64,000 nt of DNA from NCBI GenBank assembly GCA_910575155.1, contig CAJTDX010000012.1:16830-80829 (forward strand). Reading direction: 5' to 3'. Below are positions 18,029 to 26,133 of this stretch, piece by piece. The notes beneath the pieces are model-generated. The model saw only the letters and a program-made list of their open reading frames with translations. It ran no database searches and had not been told where the DNA came from. A program made the position numbers and the translations under genes. How positions within the stretch are numbered: position 1 is the stretch's first letter; each line of letters begins with the position of its first letter. This DNA comes from Lachnospiraceae bacterium (lineage in GTDB: Bacteria > Bacillota > Clostridia > Lachnospirales > Lachnospiraceae).

Positions 18029-19097
18029 CTTCCTCTCCCCTTTCCACTTTTCCAAGCCTGTCCGCAATTTTTATTTGTGCATCCATAGACTGATGGCAGT
18101 ATGTTTCAATCGTAGTTGTCACTTTCCCATGCCCTAACCGTTTTGCAATTTCCACTGGACTGAACCCCATCTGTACAAGCATACTTGCATGGCTGTGTCT
18201 GGTACAATGTACTGTAATTTTCTTTACACCCGACAACTTAATTCCTCTCTCCATTTCATGTTCAAAGAAACTCTTTGTCCGTCCTGCAAAAAGGCGTGTG
18301 CCTGCCCTCGCTCGATAAATCGTTGCAATATACTCCTTTATCGCCTCCTGCAACTCCCTATGTATGGTAATTACCCTTATGGAACTCTCCGTTTTCGGAG
18401 GAGTAATCAAATCCTCCCCGTCAATCCTCGCAAGGGATTCATCAACCGTAATCGTACCTTCCTCAAAATTTACGTCCTTTACCTGAAGGGCAAGCAATTC
18501 TCCCAGACGCATCCCCGTCCAGAACAAAATCTGAAATGCGACCCACGAATCCTGCTTATCCATAATTGCATCTGAAAATCTCTGAAATTCCTCCAATGTC
18601 CAGTATGGTCTTTCGTCCGCCCTGCTCTTTCCCATACTTCCTGCTTTCCGGCATGGATTGGAACGCAAATCATAAAAATTGACTGCATAATTCAGAATGG
18701 CGCTGAGCTGGTTATGTATGGTTTTCAGATAAGTAGGCTTGAAACCTTTCTCCATCATCTCACCCTGCCACTTTCTTATCATAGGGGCAGTGATTTCATT
18801 GATTGGCGTACTTCCAAAGTAAGGCAGGACTTTATCATTCATCACATACTCTTTCTGTTTCATGGTCGTTTTCCGCAGGCGCTTTTCCATATCCGCTTTG
18901 TAAATTTCCCAAAAATCAGCCAGCGTCATTGTTGGGTCAGAAGATTGCTGCAATAAGAAATGCGCATACCATTCTTCCGCTTCTTTCTTTGTTTTAAACC
19001 CTCTTTTCTGCGACTTCTTTTTCGCTCCTGTCCAATCCGTCCAGCGGTATTGTATCCGCCAAGTGCCGTTTGGGTCTTTCTTTGCATTACAGCTCAT
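18018..19097 (-). CDS. int: Tyrosine integrase of E1
   Basis: A 359-aa site-specific recombinase with an N-terminal AP2-like arm-binding domain (NGTWRIQYRWTDWTGAKKK). A core-binding SAM-like domain follows (about 65-155). The catalytic domain has Arg in WTGMRLGELLAL, HxxR in VHCTRHSHASML, the second His in RLGHGKVTTTIETYCH and Tyr in the same segment. ATG 19097 overlaps the xis stop as ATGA, with GGAGG just upstream. The attachment site 20103-20114 at the guaA end and the paired arm repeats fit this enzyme. It is as long as the E2 integrase but clearly diverged, in line with different arm sequences. Confidence 0.93.
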   Translation of the reverse strand: MSCNAKKDPNGTWRIQYRWTDWTGAKKKSQKRGFKTKKEAEEWYAHFLLQQSSDPTMTLADFWEIYKADMEKRLRKTTMKQKEYVMNDKVLPYFGSTPINEITAPMIRKWQGEMMEKGFKPTYLKTIHNQLSAILNYAVNFYDLRSNPCRKAGSMGKSRADERPYWTLEEFQRFSDAIMDKQDSWVAFQILFWTGMRLGELLALQVKDVNFEEGTITVDESLARIDGEDLITPPKTESSIRVITIHRELQEAIKEYIATIYRARAGTRLFAGRTKSFFEHEMERGIKLSGVKKITVHCTRHSHASMLVQMGFSPVEIAKRLGHGKVTTTIETYCHQSMDAQIKIADRLGKVERGEEGGV

Positions 19098-19288
19098 ACA
19101 ACCGCCTCCTTTGCTGCCCCATACCATTTCTCCCTGAAATATTCCACAGGAATTTTCCCTGCAATCGTAAGAAATCCCCTGCCTGCCAAATCCCTGTTCA
19201 TCTCTCTGAGAATCTTGTAGGATTTTCCCATGCTCACACCAAGCATCTTAGAAATATCCTCTGCATTGTAGTAAATCTTTTCATTCAT
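19094..19288 (-). CDS. xis: Excisionase-like HTH protein of E1
   Basis: A 64-aa winged-helix-like protein (YYNAEDISKMLGVSMGKSYKILREMN) of the type found just before integrases in Firmicute elements, where it directs excision. It is coupled to int by an ATGA overlap. A divergent XRE gene starts 168 bp away, so the shared intergenic region 19289-19456 is probably the control region for both. Confidence 0.8.
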   Translation of the reverse strand: MNEKIYYNAEDISKMLGVSMGKSYKILREMNRDLAGRGFLTIAGKIPVEYFREKWYGAAKEAVV

Positions 19289-19456
19289 GTTATGTCCTCT
19301 CCTTCTTTTTGTTTCTGTATAGTATCTTTATGTTTCGTTTTTATCATATCGTAACTTTTGTTTCTTGTCAATATCTTTTTTGCTTTATTTTTTTCTTTTT
19401 ATGTGGTATGATTGATTTAGTGCAAATACACAGCTAAAACTTTAGGAGGCAAACTT

Positions 19457-20017
19457 ATGACCGTTGGAGAAAATATACGCCGCATCCGCAAAGAGCGTGG
19501 TCTTACCCAGAAACAGTTAGGTGAATTGGTTGGTGCAAGCGAAGCCTATATTCGTGCCTACGAAAGCGGCAGACGCAATCCCAAACCATCATCCCTTGAA
19601 AAAATAGCAAATGCCCTTGCCGTTAATCCAGAGGTACTGGAAAATTCCGATTTTGACATGATTAAAGCCATGCACCGCTTATTCCAGATTGCCCGACAAT
19701 ACAACGGACATCTTTTTGCGTGCAAAGACGAGGAAGGCAATGATACAGTTGGCATACGTTTTGAAACCCTGACGCTGATGAACGCATGGTGCCAGCGTTA
19801 CGAGAAATTTTTAGAAGATGTAGAAAAATGCAATGAAATCAAAGATGCAAAAAAACGTGGGGAAGCTCTGATTAAAGCCGAAACGGATTATGACCACTGG
19901 ATGGACACTTACCCTGAACAGCATGGAGATGCCTTTTTCGACCTGAGCATCCAGCAGCTCCACGACCAAGTTATGGAGGATACAGAACACCGTTTGATAA
20001 ACGATAAGCTGGATTAA
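19457..20017 (+). CDS. XRE-family HTH regulator of E1
   Basis: A 186-aa protein with a clear Cro/C1 helix-turn-helix at residues 4-60 (IRRIRKERGLTQKQLGELVG, AYIRAYESGRRNPKPSSLEKIANAL). The charged C-terminal part ends with a DYDHWMDTYPEQ segment that parallels DYDQWRYNYPKF in the other two regulators. AGGAGG precedes the start. It is divergent from xis-int and close to the attachment site, the same layout as in E2. It probably represses or activates excision and mobilization genes. Confidence 0.9.
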   Translation: MTVGENIRRIRKERGLTQKQLGELVGASEAYIRAYESGRRNPKPSSLEKIANALAVNPEVLENSDFDMIKAMHRLFQIARQYNGHLFACKDEEGNDTVGIRFETLTLMNAWCQRYEKFLEDVEKCNEIKDAKKRGEALIKAETDYDHWMDTYPEQHGDAFFDLSIQQLHDQVMEDTEHRLINDKLD

Positions 20018-20023
20018 AAAATC

Positions 20024-20042
20024 TGTACCCAAATCGTACCCA
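20024..20042 (+). repeat. E1 right arm repeat
   Basis: TGTACCCAAATCGTACCCA differs by one base from 944-962. It lies about 60 bp inside the right attachment site of E1. Confidence 0.55.
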
Positions 20043-20054
20043 CCGCCAATTAAA

Positions 20055-20096
20055 AAATCCCCGCAAGCCTTGATTTCTCAAGACTTGCGAGGATTT
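20055..20096 (+). terminator. Terminator of the E1 XRE gene
   Basis: A long stem (20055-20073 with 20078-20096; core CCGCAAG/CTTGCGAGG) is followed by TTTTAC, 38 bases after the XRE stop codon. Confidence 0.65.
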
Positions 20097-20102
20097 TACT
20101 TC

Positions 20103-20114
20103 TCACTCGAACTC
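20103..20114 (-). other. Attachment site, E1/E2 junction
   Basis: On the minus strand this reads GAGTTCGAGTGA, a synonymous version of the guaA end (Glu-Phe-Glu-stop). Nine of twelve bases are identical to 830-841 and 30175-30186. An element carrying this version would restore an intact GuaA C-terminus. Position between the E1 right arm repeat and the E2 left arm repeat supports the call. Confidence 0.6.
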
Positions 20115-20124
20115 GACTTTTCCT

Positions 20125-20141
20125 AACTAATTTTGTTTAGG
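20125..20141 (+). repeat. 17-bp direct repeat, copy 1
   Basis: AACTAATTTTGTTTAGG differs by one base from 24260-24276. The two copies bracket the cargo genes of E2. Confidence 0.4.
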
Positions 20142-20214
20142 AATTATTCTCTGTCGAGTATGTAAATCTCTTGATTATTTGATATATCCATATTATCCTG
20201 CCTATATGAACTAA

Positions 20215-20232
20215 TGTTATCATTTTGTTATC
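20215..20232 (+). repeat. E2 left arm repeat
   Basis: TGTTATCATTTTGTTATC matches 30097-30114 and 752-769 with one mismatch. It lies about 100 bp inside the left attachment site. The gap 20116-20313 otherwise holds only AT-rich sequence. Confidence 0.5.
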
Positions 20233-20313
20233 GCTGTTGATAACACTGGCTATGTAACTGCGGATAATAGCTATATGTTATGGCTTAAATTATAAGCGAT
20301 TTTGCTAAGAAAA

Positions 20314-21183
20314 TCAACCGTTTGTTTCTGAATCTTCAATCAGATTTTTCTTCAACGCATCAAGAGTTTCCTGGTTCTTTTTCAGAATTTCCAGTTGTCT
20401 GTACGCCTTTTCCCTTAATATTTTTAACCTCTCGATTTTAGGCACTTCCTGTCTTATTAAATCAGCATTGGTATCTTCCAGATTGATAAGAACAACCAAT
20501 TCCTCTGCTGAAGCATAATCTCTGATATTAGGTGTTTTTCCGCTTATTCCCTTTTCGTTTCTCCATTGTGCCGCCGTCTTGCCAAATAACGCCATATTAA
20601 GAATATCTGCTTCGGATGCGTATGTATATGCCATTTCCTGCGGGGATAATGTTGGTGTTATCAAAAATTCTTTTACCGCATCTGTATGAATACGGTAATT
20701 TATTTTTGAAAGTTCCCTCTTAGCATCCCACCCAATCGCCAATCGGTTCGCTTCGTCTTTCTTTAACCGCTGATAGTCCTTGATAATATAAAGCTTAAAT
20801 TCTGGAGAAATCCAAGAAGCAAACTCAAAAGCAATGTCTGTATGAGCATAAGTTCCGCCATATCGCCCTGATTTTGATACGATACCGATTGCGTCTGTTG
20901 CTTTTATCCATTGCTGCGGTGTCAGCGTAAACGCATTATCTCCCGACTCTGCTTTAAACCTATCGAATTCGATAGGTTTAAAATTGGGATTGTGGATTTG
21001 TTCCCACAAACCCAAAAACGAAATTGTAGAATGATTACGCATCCAGTTTGCCACCACAATAAACGCATTATCTGGATTTTTATATTTTGCAATATCCGTC
21101 AAGGAAATATAAGCTTCTTCATTTACGACATCACCCATTACTCTGATTTCTGTTCCGTTAGCGTCTATTTTCATATTCTTCAT
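20314..21183 (-). CDS. KilA-N domain protein
   Basis: A 289-aa protein with a KilA-N DNA-binding domain over about residues 10-140. ISLTDIAKYKNPDNAFIVVANWMRN, GRYGGTYAHTDIAFEFASWISPEFKLYIIKDY and the intervening TWQW-like region are the standard family pattern. The C-terminal half is helical with a DALKKNLIEDSE tail. KilA-N proteins occur in phages and mobile elements and usually act in nucleic-acid binding with unknown targets. A 30-bp perfect palindrome lies inside the gene (20953-20982). It is preceded 33 bp upstream by the membrane-protein gene on the same strand. Confidence 0.88.
   Translation of the reverse strand: MKNMKIDANGTEIRVMGDVVNEEAYISLTDIAKYKNPDNAFIVVANWMRNHSTISFLGLWEQIHNPNFKPIEFDRFKAESGDNAFTLTPQQWIKATDAIGIVSKSGRYGGTYAHTDIAFEFASWISPEFKLYIIKDYQRLKKDEANRLAIGWDAKRELSKINYRIHTDAVKEFLITPTLSPQEMAYTYASEADILNMALFGKTAAQWRNEKGISGKTPNIRDYASAEELVVLINLEDTNADLIRQEVPKIERLKILREKAYRQLEILKKNQETLDALKKNLIEDSETNG
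20953..20982. repeat. 30-bp perfect palindrome inside the KilA-N gene
   Basis: The half-site TTTAAACCTATCGAA is followed at once by its exact complement, centred on GAATTC with no spacer. It encodes FKPIEFDRFK in the KilA-N protein. Confidence 0.8.
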
Positions 21184-21216
21184 ATTTTTACTTGTCTCCT
21201 TTTATAAGCCATTCTT

Positions 21217-22029
21217 CTAAAGCACCGATATTTCGTCATTCTTTTTTAACTCATGCCCATAAAAGAACACCATAGGTTTATCACTTTTCCATGTAATAAC
21301 TCCATTATTATTTTGATAATTACAGTAAGCTCGACATTTACATTTCGTCATCACATTTTTATCTGTAATAATCTCAAATTGGGTTTCTATAGTTAATCTA
21401 TTATTTTCAGATTTTATATCTTTTTCAAACCTCTCTTGATTTCTTTTTGAAACAAGCAAATTACAATTAAATGCAATTCCCGACTCTAGTATTGCTGCTC
21501 TTGTATAACCTTCTCGAACATTTTTTAACCATAATGCACTTTCTAATGTTTTTTTGCTATTACCAACAAAAAGTGTGCAATCCGATACATAAATCAACGA
21601 AGGCGTTGCCTGCATTGATTCTGATATTTTCTTAAGATTTATTTCTACGCTATATCCTGATGGGCACACCTCGTTATTGTCAATTTCCTGCAAAATTTGT
21701 TCTGTATGCAACTCATAATTTACTGGAATAGAAGCCTTTGGTTTAATTTGCACTTCATCAATCAGCACCATGCAACTATTTGTTGCAATATAATTGTTAT
21801 TCTCCATCTCTTTCAATTTTTCATTCTGCCAAAATGCAACCAAACTTAATACAAAAGTACTTATTGAGCCTGCCATTGCGCCGACATAATTTAGTGCATC
21901 TCCAGCCGACCACTCTGCGCTAAAAATCCCTTCTGTCTTTATTTTAAATAACACATTAACTATAAAAGCTATCGCTATTGCTCCGCAAACAGCGCAAAAA
22001 CTTATCAAAAAATATTTATTATTTCTCAT
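21217..22029 (-). CDS. Uncharacterized membrane protein
   Basis: A 270-aa protein of no recognised family. Two membrane segments are visible, residues about 7-29 (ISFCAVCGAIAIAFIVNVLF) and 46-67 (NYVGAMAGSISTFVLSLVAFW). A short charged stretch and a 190-residue soluble domain without cysteine clusters or catalytic motifs follow. The layout, a short two-helix anchor with a cytosolic domain, is frequent in mobile-element cargo, including defence effectors, but nothing specific supports a role. It is 34 bp upstream of the KilA-N gene and probably in its operon. Confidence 0.65.
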   Translation of the reverse strand: MRNNKYFLISFCAVCGAIAIAFIVNVLFKIKTEGIFSAEWSAGDALNYVGAMAGSISTFVLSLVAFWQNEKLKEMENNNYIATNSCMVLIDEVQIKPKASIPVNYELHTEQILQEIDNNEVCPSGYSVEINLKKISESMQATPSLIYVSDCTLFVGNSKKTLESALWLKNVREGYTRAAILESGIAFNCNLLVSKRNQERFEKDIKSENNRLTIETQFEIITDKNVMTKCKCRAYCNYQNNNGVITWKSDKPMVFFYGHELKKNDEISVL

Positions 22030-22093
22030 ATTCCATCTTCTTTCCTATATCTTAAAATTACACCTTGTATTATTAGACTTTTATATTTTCTAT

Positions 22094-22582
22094 CTACAAT
22101 CGACAAACCATTATATATTCTTCTTCATTTTCCTTTACCACTGCAAAACCTACTTTCCGATACATATTAATCGCATAATTCGCTTTATGTACGGATAATG
22201 ACATCTGCTGATATCCCTTATCTTTCAGAAATTTCAACATTTCTTTCATAAGTGTTGTACCTAATCCTAAATGCCTGTATTCCTCATAGAGCGATATGGC
22301 AAGCGAAGGCGTTTCATCATCAATATGTCCGTAATCATTCATAATACGCACCCATACTGCGCCCACAATCTTTTCTTTTACTTCCGCAACTAAGCACCAA
22401 TCATCTGCTTTTCCAAAATCAGCGATATATACTTGAAGCTCTGGCTGTTCAATAATAGATTTTGACGGTTTTTCCATCCCTTTTGGAATAAAAATCGCTT
22501 CATACAGAAAGTCAGATAATACGGAATACTCACTTTCTTTAATTTCTCGTATTTTATAGTCCAAATTTTTTTCTCCATTCAA
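22094..22582 (-). CDS. GNAT N-acetyltransferase (first of three)
   Basis: A 162-aa single-domain GNAT. The acetyl-CoA loop is seen in SLYEEYRHLGLGTTLMKEMLKFL (Q/RxxGxG/A-type) and the C-terminal strand in MYRKVGFAVVKENEEEYIMVC. It ends the cargo operon 6 bp after the MBL gene. The substrate cannot be told from sequence; small-molecule or antibiotic acetylation is possible given its mobile context. Confidence 0.85.
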   Translation of the reverse strand: MNGEKNLDYKIREIKESEYSVLSDFLYEAIFIPKGMEKPSKSIIEQPELQVYIADFGKADDWCLVAEVKEKIVGAVWVRIMNDYGHIDDETPSLAISLYEEYRHLGLGTTLMKEMLKFLKDKGYQQMSLSVHKANYAINMYRKVGFAVVKENEEEYIMVCRL

Positions 22583-22588
22583 CCACTA

Positions 22589-23176
22589 TCACGCAAAATG
22601 TTTTTCATTTGCATGGGCGTAATATATGGCTTTCGGATGGTAACTCATTACAATTTTCCAATCATTCTGCAAAGCAACATTTTCCTCATAAGCGGCAAAA
22701 TATTCCATTGGCTCTAAATCGCCCACCATACATTCCCCACTATCCAGAATAACAGATATACTGTCCTCACTATGGCTTGCAGTTTGAATGATTTCTCCCG
22801 CAATCCCTAAATCAGCAAGAAAATCTCTGCTTTCATCACAACCAATTATAGTAGTATTTTTTTCGCCAATAGGCTCATATCGCAAGTGTTTTTCCCGCTT
22901 AAATATAGCGTCAGCAAAATGCACATAGTCGCATTGGGTATCTATGAGTAACAATTTTATTCCCACTTTCTGCAGTTCACTAACAAGTCCGATATGGTCA
23001 GGATGATAGTGTGTTGCCAAAATATAAGTAATATCGGTTATTGATATACCACTTTTCTTTAAAGCTTTATAAAAAGCCTGCATAGTTCCAGCATAATCTG
23101 TATCAATTAGCAAACCACCATTAATACCATGCACAAAATATGTATTTGTGTTTCCATATTTTAACTTAATTATCAT
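22589..23176 (-). CDS. Metallo-beta-lactamase-fold hydrolase
   Basis: A 195-aa MBL-fold protein. The zinc motif HxHxDH is ATHYHPDHIGLV (about 55-66). A second ligand His is in TASHSEDSISV, the bridging Asp in GECMVGDLEP and the final His in YHPKAIYYAH. It is shorter than glyoxalase II or true beta-lactamases and lacks a signal peptide, so it acts in the cytoplasm on an unknown substrate. The start codon overlaps the upstream GNAT stop by 11 bp, so the two are translationally coupled. Confidence 0.85.
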   Translation of the reverse strand: MIIKLKYGNTNTYFVHGINGGLLIDTDYAGTMQAFYKALKKSGISITDITYILATHYHPDHIGLVSELQKVGIKLLLIDTQCDYVHFADAIFKREKHLRYEPIGEKNTTIIGCDESRDFLADLGIAGEIIQTASHSEDSISVILDSGECMVGDLEPMEYFAAYEENVALQNDWKIVMSYHPKAIYYAHANEKHFA

Positions 23177-23687
23177 AGTATTCCTCTTTTATTAAAGAAT
23201 ACATTTTCATATCAATAACTTTACCATTCTTCACAGCATTGCTTCTCAATGTACCCTCATATTGAAACCCTACTTTTTCAAGCACCCTGCAAGACGCTAT
23301 ATTATAAGCAAACGGCTCTGCGTAGATACGGATAATGTCGCTATCACCAAAAACATATTCGCAAATTTGCTTAACAGCTTCAGTCATAATACCTTTGTCC
23401 CAATATTCTTCGGCAATATAATACCCTAACTCGGCGGTTTGGCTATGAATATTGCCCTGCCGAAAAATACCGATACTGCCAACCACTTTATCATCTACCA
23501 TAATAGCAAAAGCAAAGGTTTCGTTTTCATCTGCGGAAAGCATAGCAGAAATAAACTCTTTTCCATCCTGCTCAGTGTAAGGATAAGGCAAACCATCACG
23601 AAGATTATCTTGTACTTTTTTATTTGAAAGCGCAGCCGCCAAATCTTTTGCGTCTGATAGTTCCCATTTTCTTATTCTGCATTTCAT
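23166..23687 (-). CDS. GNAT N-acetyltransferase, RimJ/RimL type
   Basis: A 173-aa acetyltransferase of the RimJ/RimL group: MKCRIRKWELSDAKDLAAAL at the start, ELGYYIAEEYWDKGIMTEAVKQI as the CoA-binding region and NIASCRVLEKVGFQYEGTLR as the conserved helix and strand. Family members acetylate protein N-termini or small amines such as some antibiotics. It overlaps the MBL gene and lies 26 bp after the next GNAT gene, within one cargo operon. Confidence 0.88.
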   Translation of the reverse strand: MKCRIRKWELSDAKDLAAALSNKKVQDNLRDGLPYPYTEQDGKEFISAMLSADENETFAFAIMVDDKVVGSIGIFRQGNIHSQTAELGYYIAEEYWDKGIMTEAVKQICEYVFGDSDIIRIYAEPFAYNIASCRVLEKVGFQYEGTLRSNAVKNGKVIDMKMYSLIKEEYYDN

Positions 23688-23713
23688 TTTTCAAGTCCTC
23701 TCAATCCACATTT

Positions 23714-24178
23714 TCAATTATCAACAAGCTTTTTCTCCATGATTTCGTAAACCAACTTCACGTCATTTTCCAATTCGTATATCCCATGCCCCACCGTTTT
23801 ATAGTCCCTATGCTCATATAAACACGCTGCCGGAAGCGAAGCGTCCAAAATAACCGTATCATATGTTTTGGAAATTTCCTTTTCCAAACAATTCATAATA
23901 TACGAGCCGCAGCCTTGATTTTGATAAGCGGGCAACACATATACTCCTGTAATATGATTATCATCAAAACAACCTGTTCCGACAATCATATCGTTATACA
24001 CCAACACTCCCATATTTCCCGATGCTATTCCGTTTAGAATGTGTTCTTTACTATGATGTCTGCAAAAGAAATCCACTACTTCCTTTGGATAATATTTCGG
24101 ATATATGGTTTCAATAGCCGTATGTAAAACATTTTGAATATCATCCGCCATATCAAAAGTTGCACTTGTATATTTCAT
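23714..24178 (-). CDS. GNAT N-acetyltransferase (third)
   Basis: A 154-aa GNAT. ITGVYVLPAYQNQGCGSYIMNCLE gives the beta4-alpha3 acetyl-CoA site, and an LYEHRDYKTVGHGIYELE-type end closes the fold. It is first in the four-gene cargo run of acyltransferases and MBL hydrolase. A good start context (GGAACGAT upstream) is present. Substrate is unknown. Confidence 0.85.
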   Translation of the reverse strand: MKYTSATFDMADDIQNVLHTAIETIYPKYYPKEVVDFFCRHHSKEHILNGIASGNMGVLVYNDMIVGTGCFDDNHITGVYVLPAYQNQGCGSYIMNCLEKEISKTYDTVILDASLPAACLYEHRDYKTVGHGIYELENDVKLVYEIMEKKLVDN

Positions 24179-24259
24179 ATCGTTCCTCCGACAAGCTATC
24201 TCTCATTCTGAATTTTTTTATCAATTATACACGAAAGCATAGATTTTTTCAATTCCCCA

Positions 24260-24276
24260 AACTACTTTTGTTTAGG
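24260..24276 (+). repeat. 17-bp direct repeat, copy 2
   Basis: AACTACTTTTGTTTAGG, one mismatch to 20125-20141. It is followed by a hairpin (GCGGCAC 24282-24288 with GTGCCGC 24306-24312). The 232-bp gap 24179-24410 has no other feature. Confidence 0.4.
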
Positions 24277-24410
24277 CTTCTGCGGCACACCCATATACCA
24301 TAGAAGTGCCGCCCCACCGCCTATAAATAAATTATCTCCCTCTCCACAACTTCCCTTACACAAACCCGAATATTATTCATTTTTTGAACCCATAAAATCT
24401 GATTTTCTGC

Positions 24411-24698
24411 CTATAACTGTTCCGTCACACCTTGCCTGTCGGCATATTCCTTTACCAGCCGAAAAAACATATCCTCTGCCTGTTCATCCACACTTGACAA
24501 ATATTCATTCAACCTGCCGCTTGTCAGCAGATTGAGATATACAAGCTGCTTGTGCTCTTTGAGATACCGCAAATGCCGCTGTCCCCATATACCTATCGGC
24601 TTTTCTTCTTCGGGAGGTAACGCAAGCTCTGGGAGGTAATAGTCGCCTTGCTTTGCATACCAAAGACCGTTATTTTTGTCATAAATCCTGTTTTCCAT
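24411..24698 (-). CDS. TnpV-like transposon protein
   Basis: A 95-aa protein matching the TnpV family of Firmicute transposons (YLPELALPPEE, GIWGQRHLRYLKEHKQLVY, LTSGRLNEYL). Its molecular role is unknown; it typically accompanies mobilizable elements. It lies 8 bp after the MobV relaxase and is likely co-transcribed with it. Confidence 0.8.
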   Translation of the reverse strand: MENRIYDKNNGLWYAKQGDYYLPELALPPEEEKPIGIWGQRHLRYLKEHKQLVYLNLLTSGRLNEYLSSVDEQAEDMFFRLVKEYADRQGVTEQL

Positions 24699-24706
24699 AG
24701 TGTTTC

Positions 24707-25864
24707 CTACCTTTCCTCTTTGTTGTTTTTTAAGTGTTTCTCTCGCTGCTTCAGCTTCTGCGCCGCTTTTGCCTGCTCCAACAGGCTATCTATCTGCTTA
24801 CTTCCAAATGCCTTGCGGAGCAGCTTATAATCTTTGTTTTCCGCACGGAGGTTTTCATTTTCCCCTGCCAGTTTCTCATTGGTTCTCCTTAAACCCTCAT
24901 TCTCACGGTAGAGATTGCTGTTTGTAACATTCAGCCGATAGTAGCTGTCCCTCGCTTCAAAACACCTTATAAGAGCCGTTTTAACAAGCAATTTCAGCTT
25001 TTGCACCAATGGCTTTGCCACTTTATTTCTATATGCTTTTGCAGACATAAACCCCTGCGGCTCTGGCAACTGGTACTCTGGAGAAGTGTCAAGCGCCTGC
25101 TCAAGCGTCTTTAGGTTTTCTATGCCTTTGTCATAATTCTCCACCCTATTCGACAATGCTTGAAATTCCTCTTTTTTCTCCGAAATCTGCCCCTCAAGCT
25201 GAACGACCTCTTTTTCCCTCTCCTGCTTTTTATAATCAAGGACAGACAAATGTTTTTCATGCGTGCCTTTATGCTCCCATTCAATGCCATGCCGCCCCAT
25301 CACAGCGGCAAGATTCTCTTTTTCGGACTGTACCCATTGGCTCCACTCTGTATCGCCACGGGAGCCGCCTTTGAATCCCTGCGCCGCTAATGCCTGTTTC
25401 AGAGATACCCTCGTATCAAGTCCACGCTTGCTGCCTGTTGTAAATGGAACAAAATCAATGTGCAGATGCGGCGTTGCTTCGTCCATATGGATGTGGGCAG
25501 AGAACACGTAGAGATAAGGATTTCGCTCTTGGAATCCATGATAATATTCATCCAAAATCTGTTTTGCAAGCTGCCCGTTCTCACTTCCTGCACCCATATT
25601 TTCCTTATCACCAATCTGTAAAATCAGTTCATGGAACGGTTTTTCCTGCTTTGAGTTCCATATCTTCTCGTAATAATCGGCAATGCGTCGATCTGTCCTT
25701 GTCTGTTTCTCGTTATATCTCTGCAATGCTTCATCAAATAGCTTATGATACACTTTCTTTATATTCTCATTGCAGTAATTTACATTGAGAAGTGAACGCT
25801 CCCCATCCACATTTTCAGCCTTAAATTTTCGGCTGTTATGGTTGACCGAGCCTTTCCCCACCAT
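24707..25864 (-). CDS. MobV-family relaxase of E2
   Basis: A 385-aa Mob/Pre relaxase. The start MVGKGSVNHNSRKFKAENVD contains the N-terminal conserved Asn/Arg block, and HIHMDEATPHLHIDFVPF (about 128-145) holds the HxH metal site. A long coiled coil runs over residues 200-380. No in-frame ATG lies earlier within the conserved ISAMVGKGS stretch, so a start slightly upstream at a non-ATG codon cannot be excluded. The oriT candidate 25921-26035 is directly upstream. It is diverged from the E1 relaxase but shares its oriT core. Confidence 0.9.
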   Translation of the reverse strand: MVGKGSVNHNSRKFKAENVDGERSLLNVNYCNENIKKVYHKLFDEALQRYNEKQTRTDRRIADYYEKIWNSKQEKPFHELILQIGDKENMGAGSENGQLAKQILDEYYHGFQERNPYLYVFSAHIHMDEATPHLHIDFVPFTTGSKRGLDTRVSLKQALAAQGFKGGSRGDTEWSQWVQSEKENLAAVMGRHGIEWEHKGTHEKHLSVLDYKKQEREKEVVQLEGQISEKKEEFQALSNRVENYDKGIENLKTLEQALDTSPEYQLPEPQGFMSAKAYRNKVAKPLVQKLKLLVKTALIRCFEARDSYYRLNVTNSNLYRENEGLRRTNEKLAGENENLRAENKDYKLLRKAFGSKQIDSLLEQAKAAQKLKQREKHLKNNKEER

Positions 25865-25920
25865 TGCGCTAATCGTCCGTCTTATAAAATCACGCCCTTT
25901 CTTTTCGGCTGGTAGGCTTT

Positions 25921-26035
25921 GTTACTTTCCCGAAAGTAACGCAAAAGCACTTTTGTCGGCTTCGCCAACAAAAATGCAACCTGCAAGCAGGTTTTGCGCT
26001 CTCCGAGGGGCAAAGAGCCGCCTTTGAAAAGGCAC
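25921..26035. other. Candidate origin of transfer (oriT) of E2
   Basis: Several hairpins surround the 14-base core GCGCTCTCCGAGGG (25996-26009): 25921-25940 (arms GTTACTTTC), 25951-25973 (TTTTGT-GGC arms) and an AACCTGC/GCAGGTT stem (25978-25993), with CCTTT/AAAGG after it (26021-26032). The layout parallels 13697-13821 in E1, including the first GTTACTTT arm. The nick site is unknown. Confidence 0.6.
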
Positions 26036-26133
26036 TCTCTGCACTCTCCCCCAAACTTTAATATTGTCCACTCCCAACTGAAAAAGAACATTGCAAGATT
26101 GCACTTGTCCTAAACATTTGCAATGTTGCAACC

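Larger units (their letters stand above)
830..20114. mobile_element. Integrated mobilizable element E1 (about 19.3 kb)
   Basis: It is bounded by guaA-type attachment sites at 830-841 and 20103-20114. It carries its own near-identical arm repeats inside both ends (944-962 and 20024-20042). Contents are int, xis, an XRE regulator, MobC-like and MobV proteins, an oriT candidate, parM/parR, a primase and helicase, and a type I restriction-modification defence cargo. There are no conjugative pore or type IV secretion genes, so it is an IME rather than a self-transmissible ICE. The lack of transfer genes is observed; use of a helper element is inferred. Confidence 0.75.
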
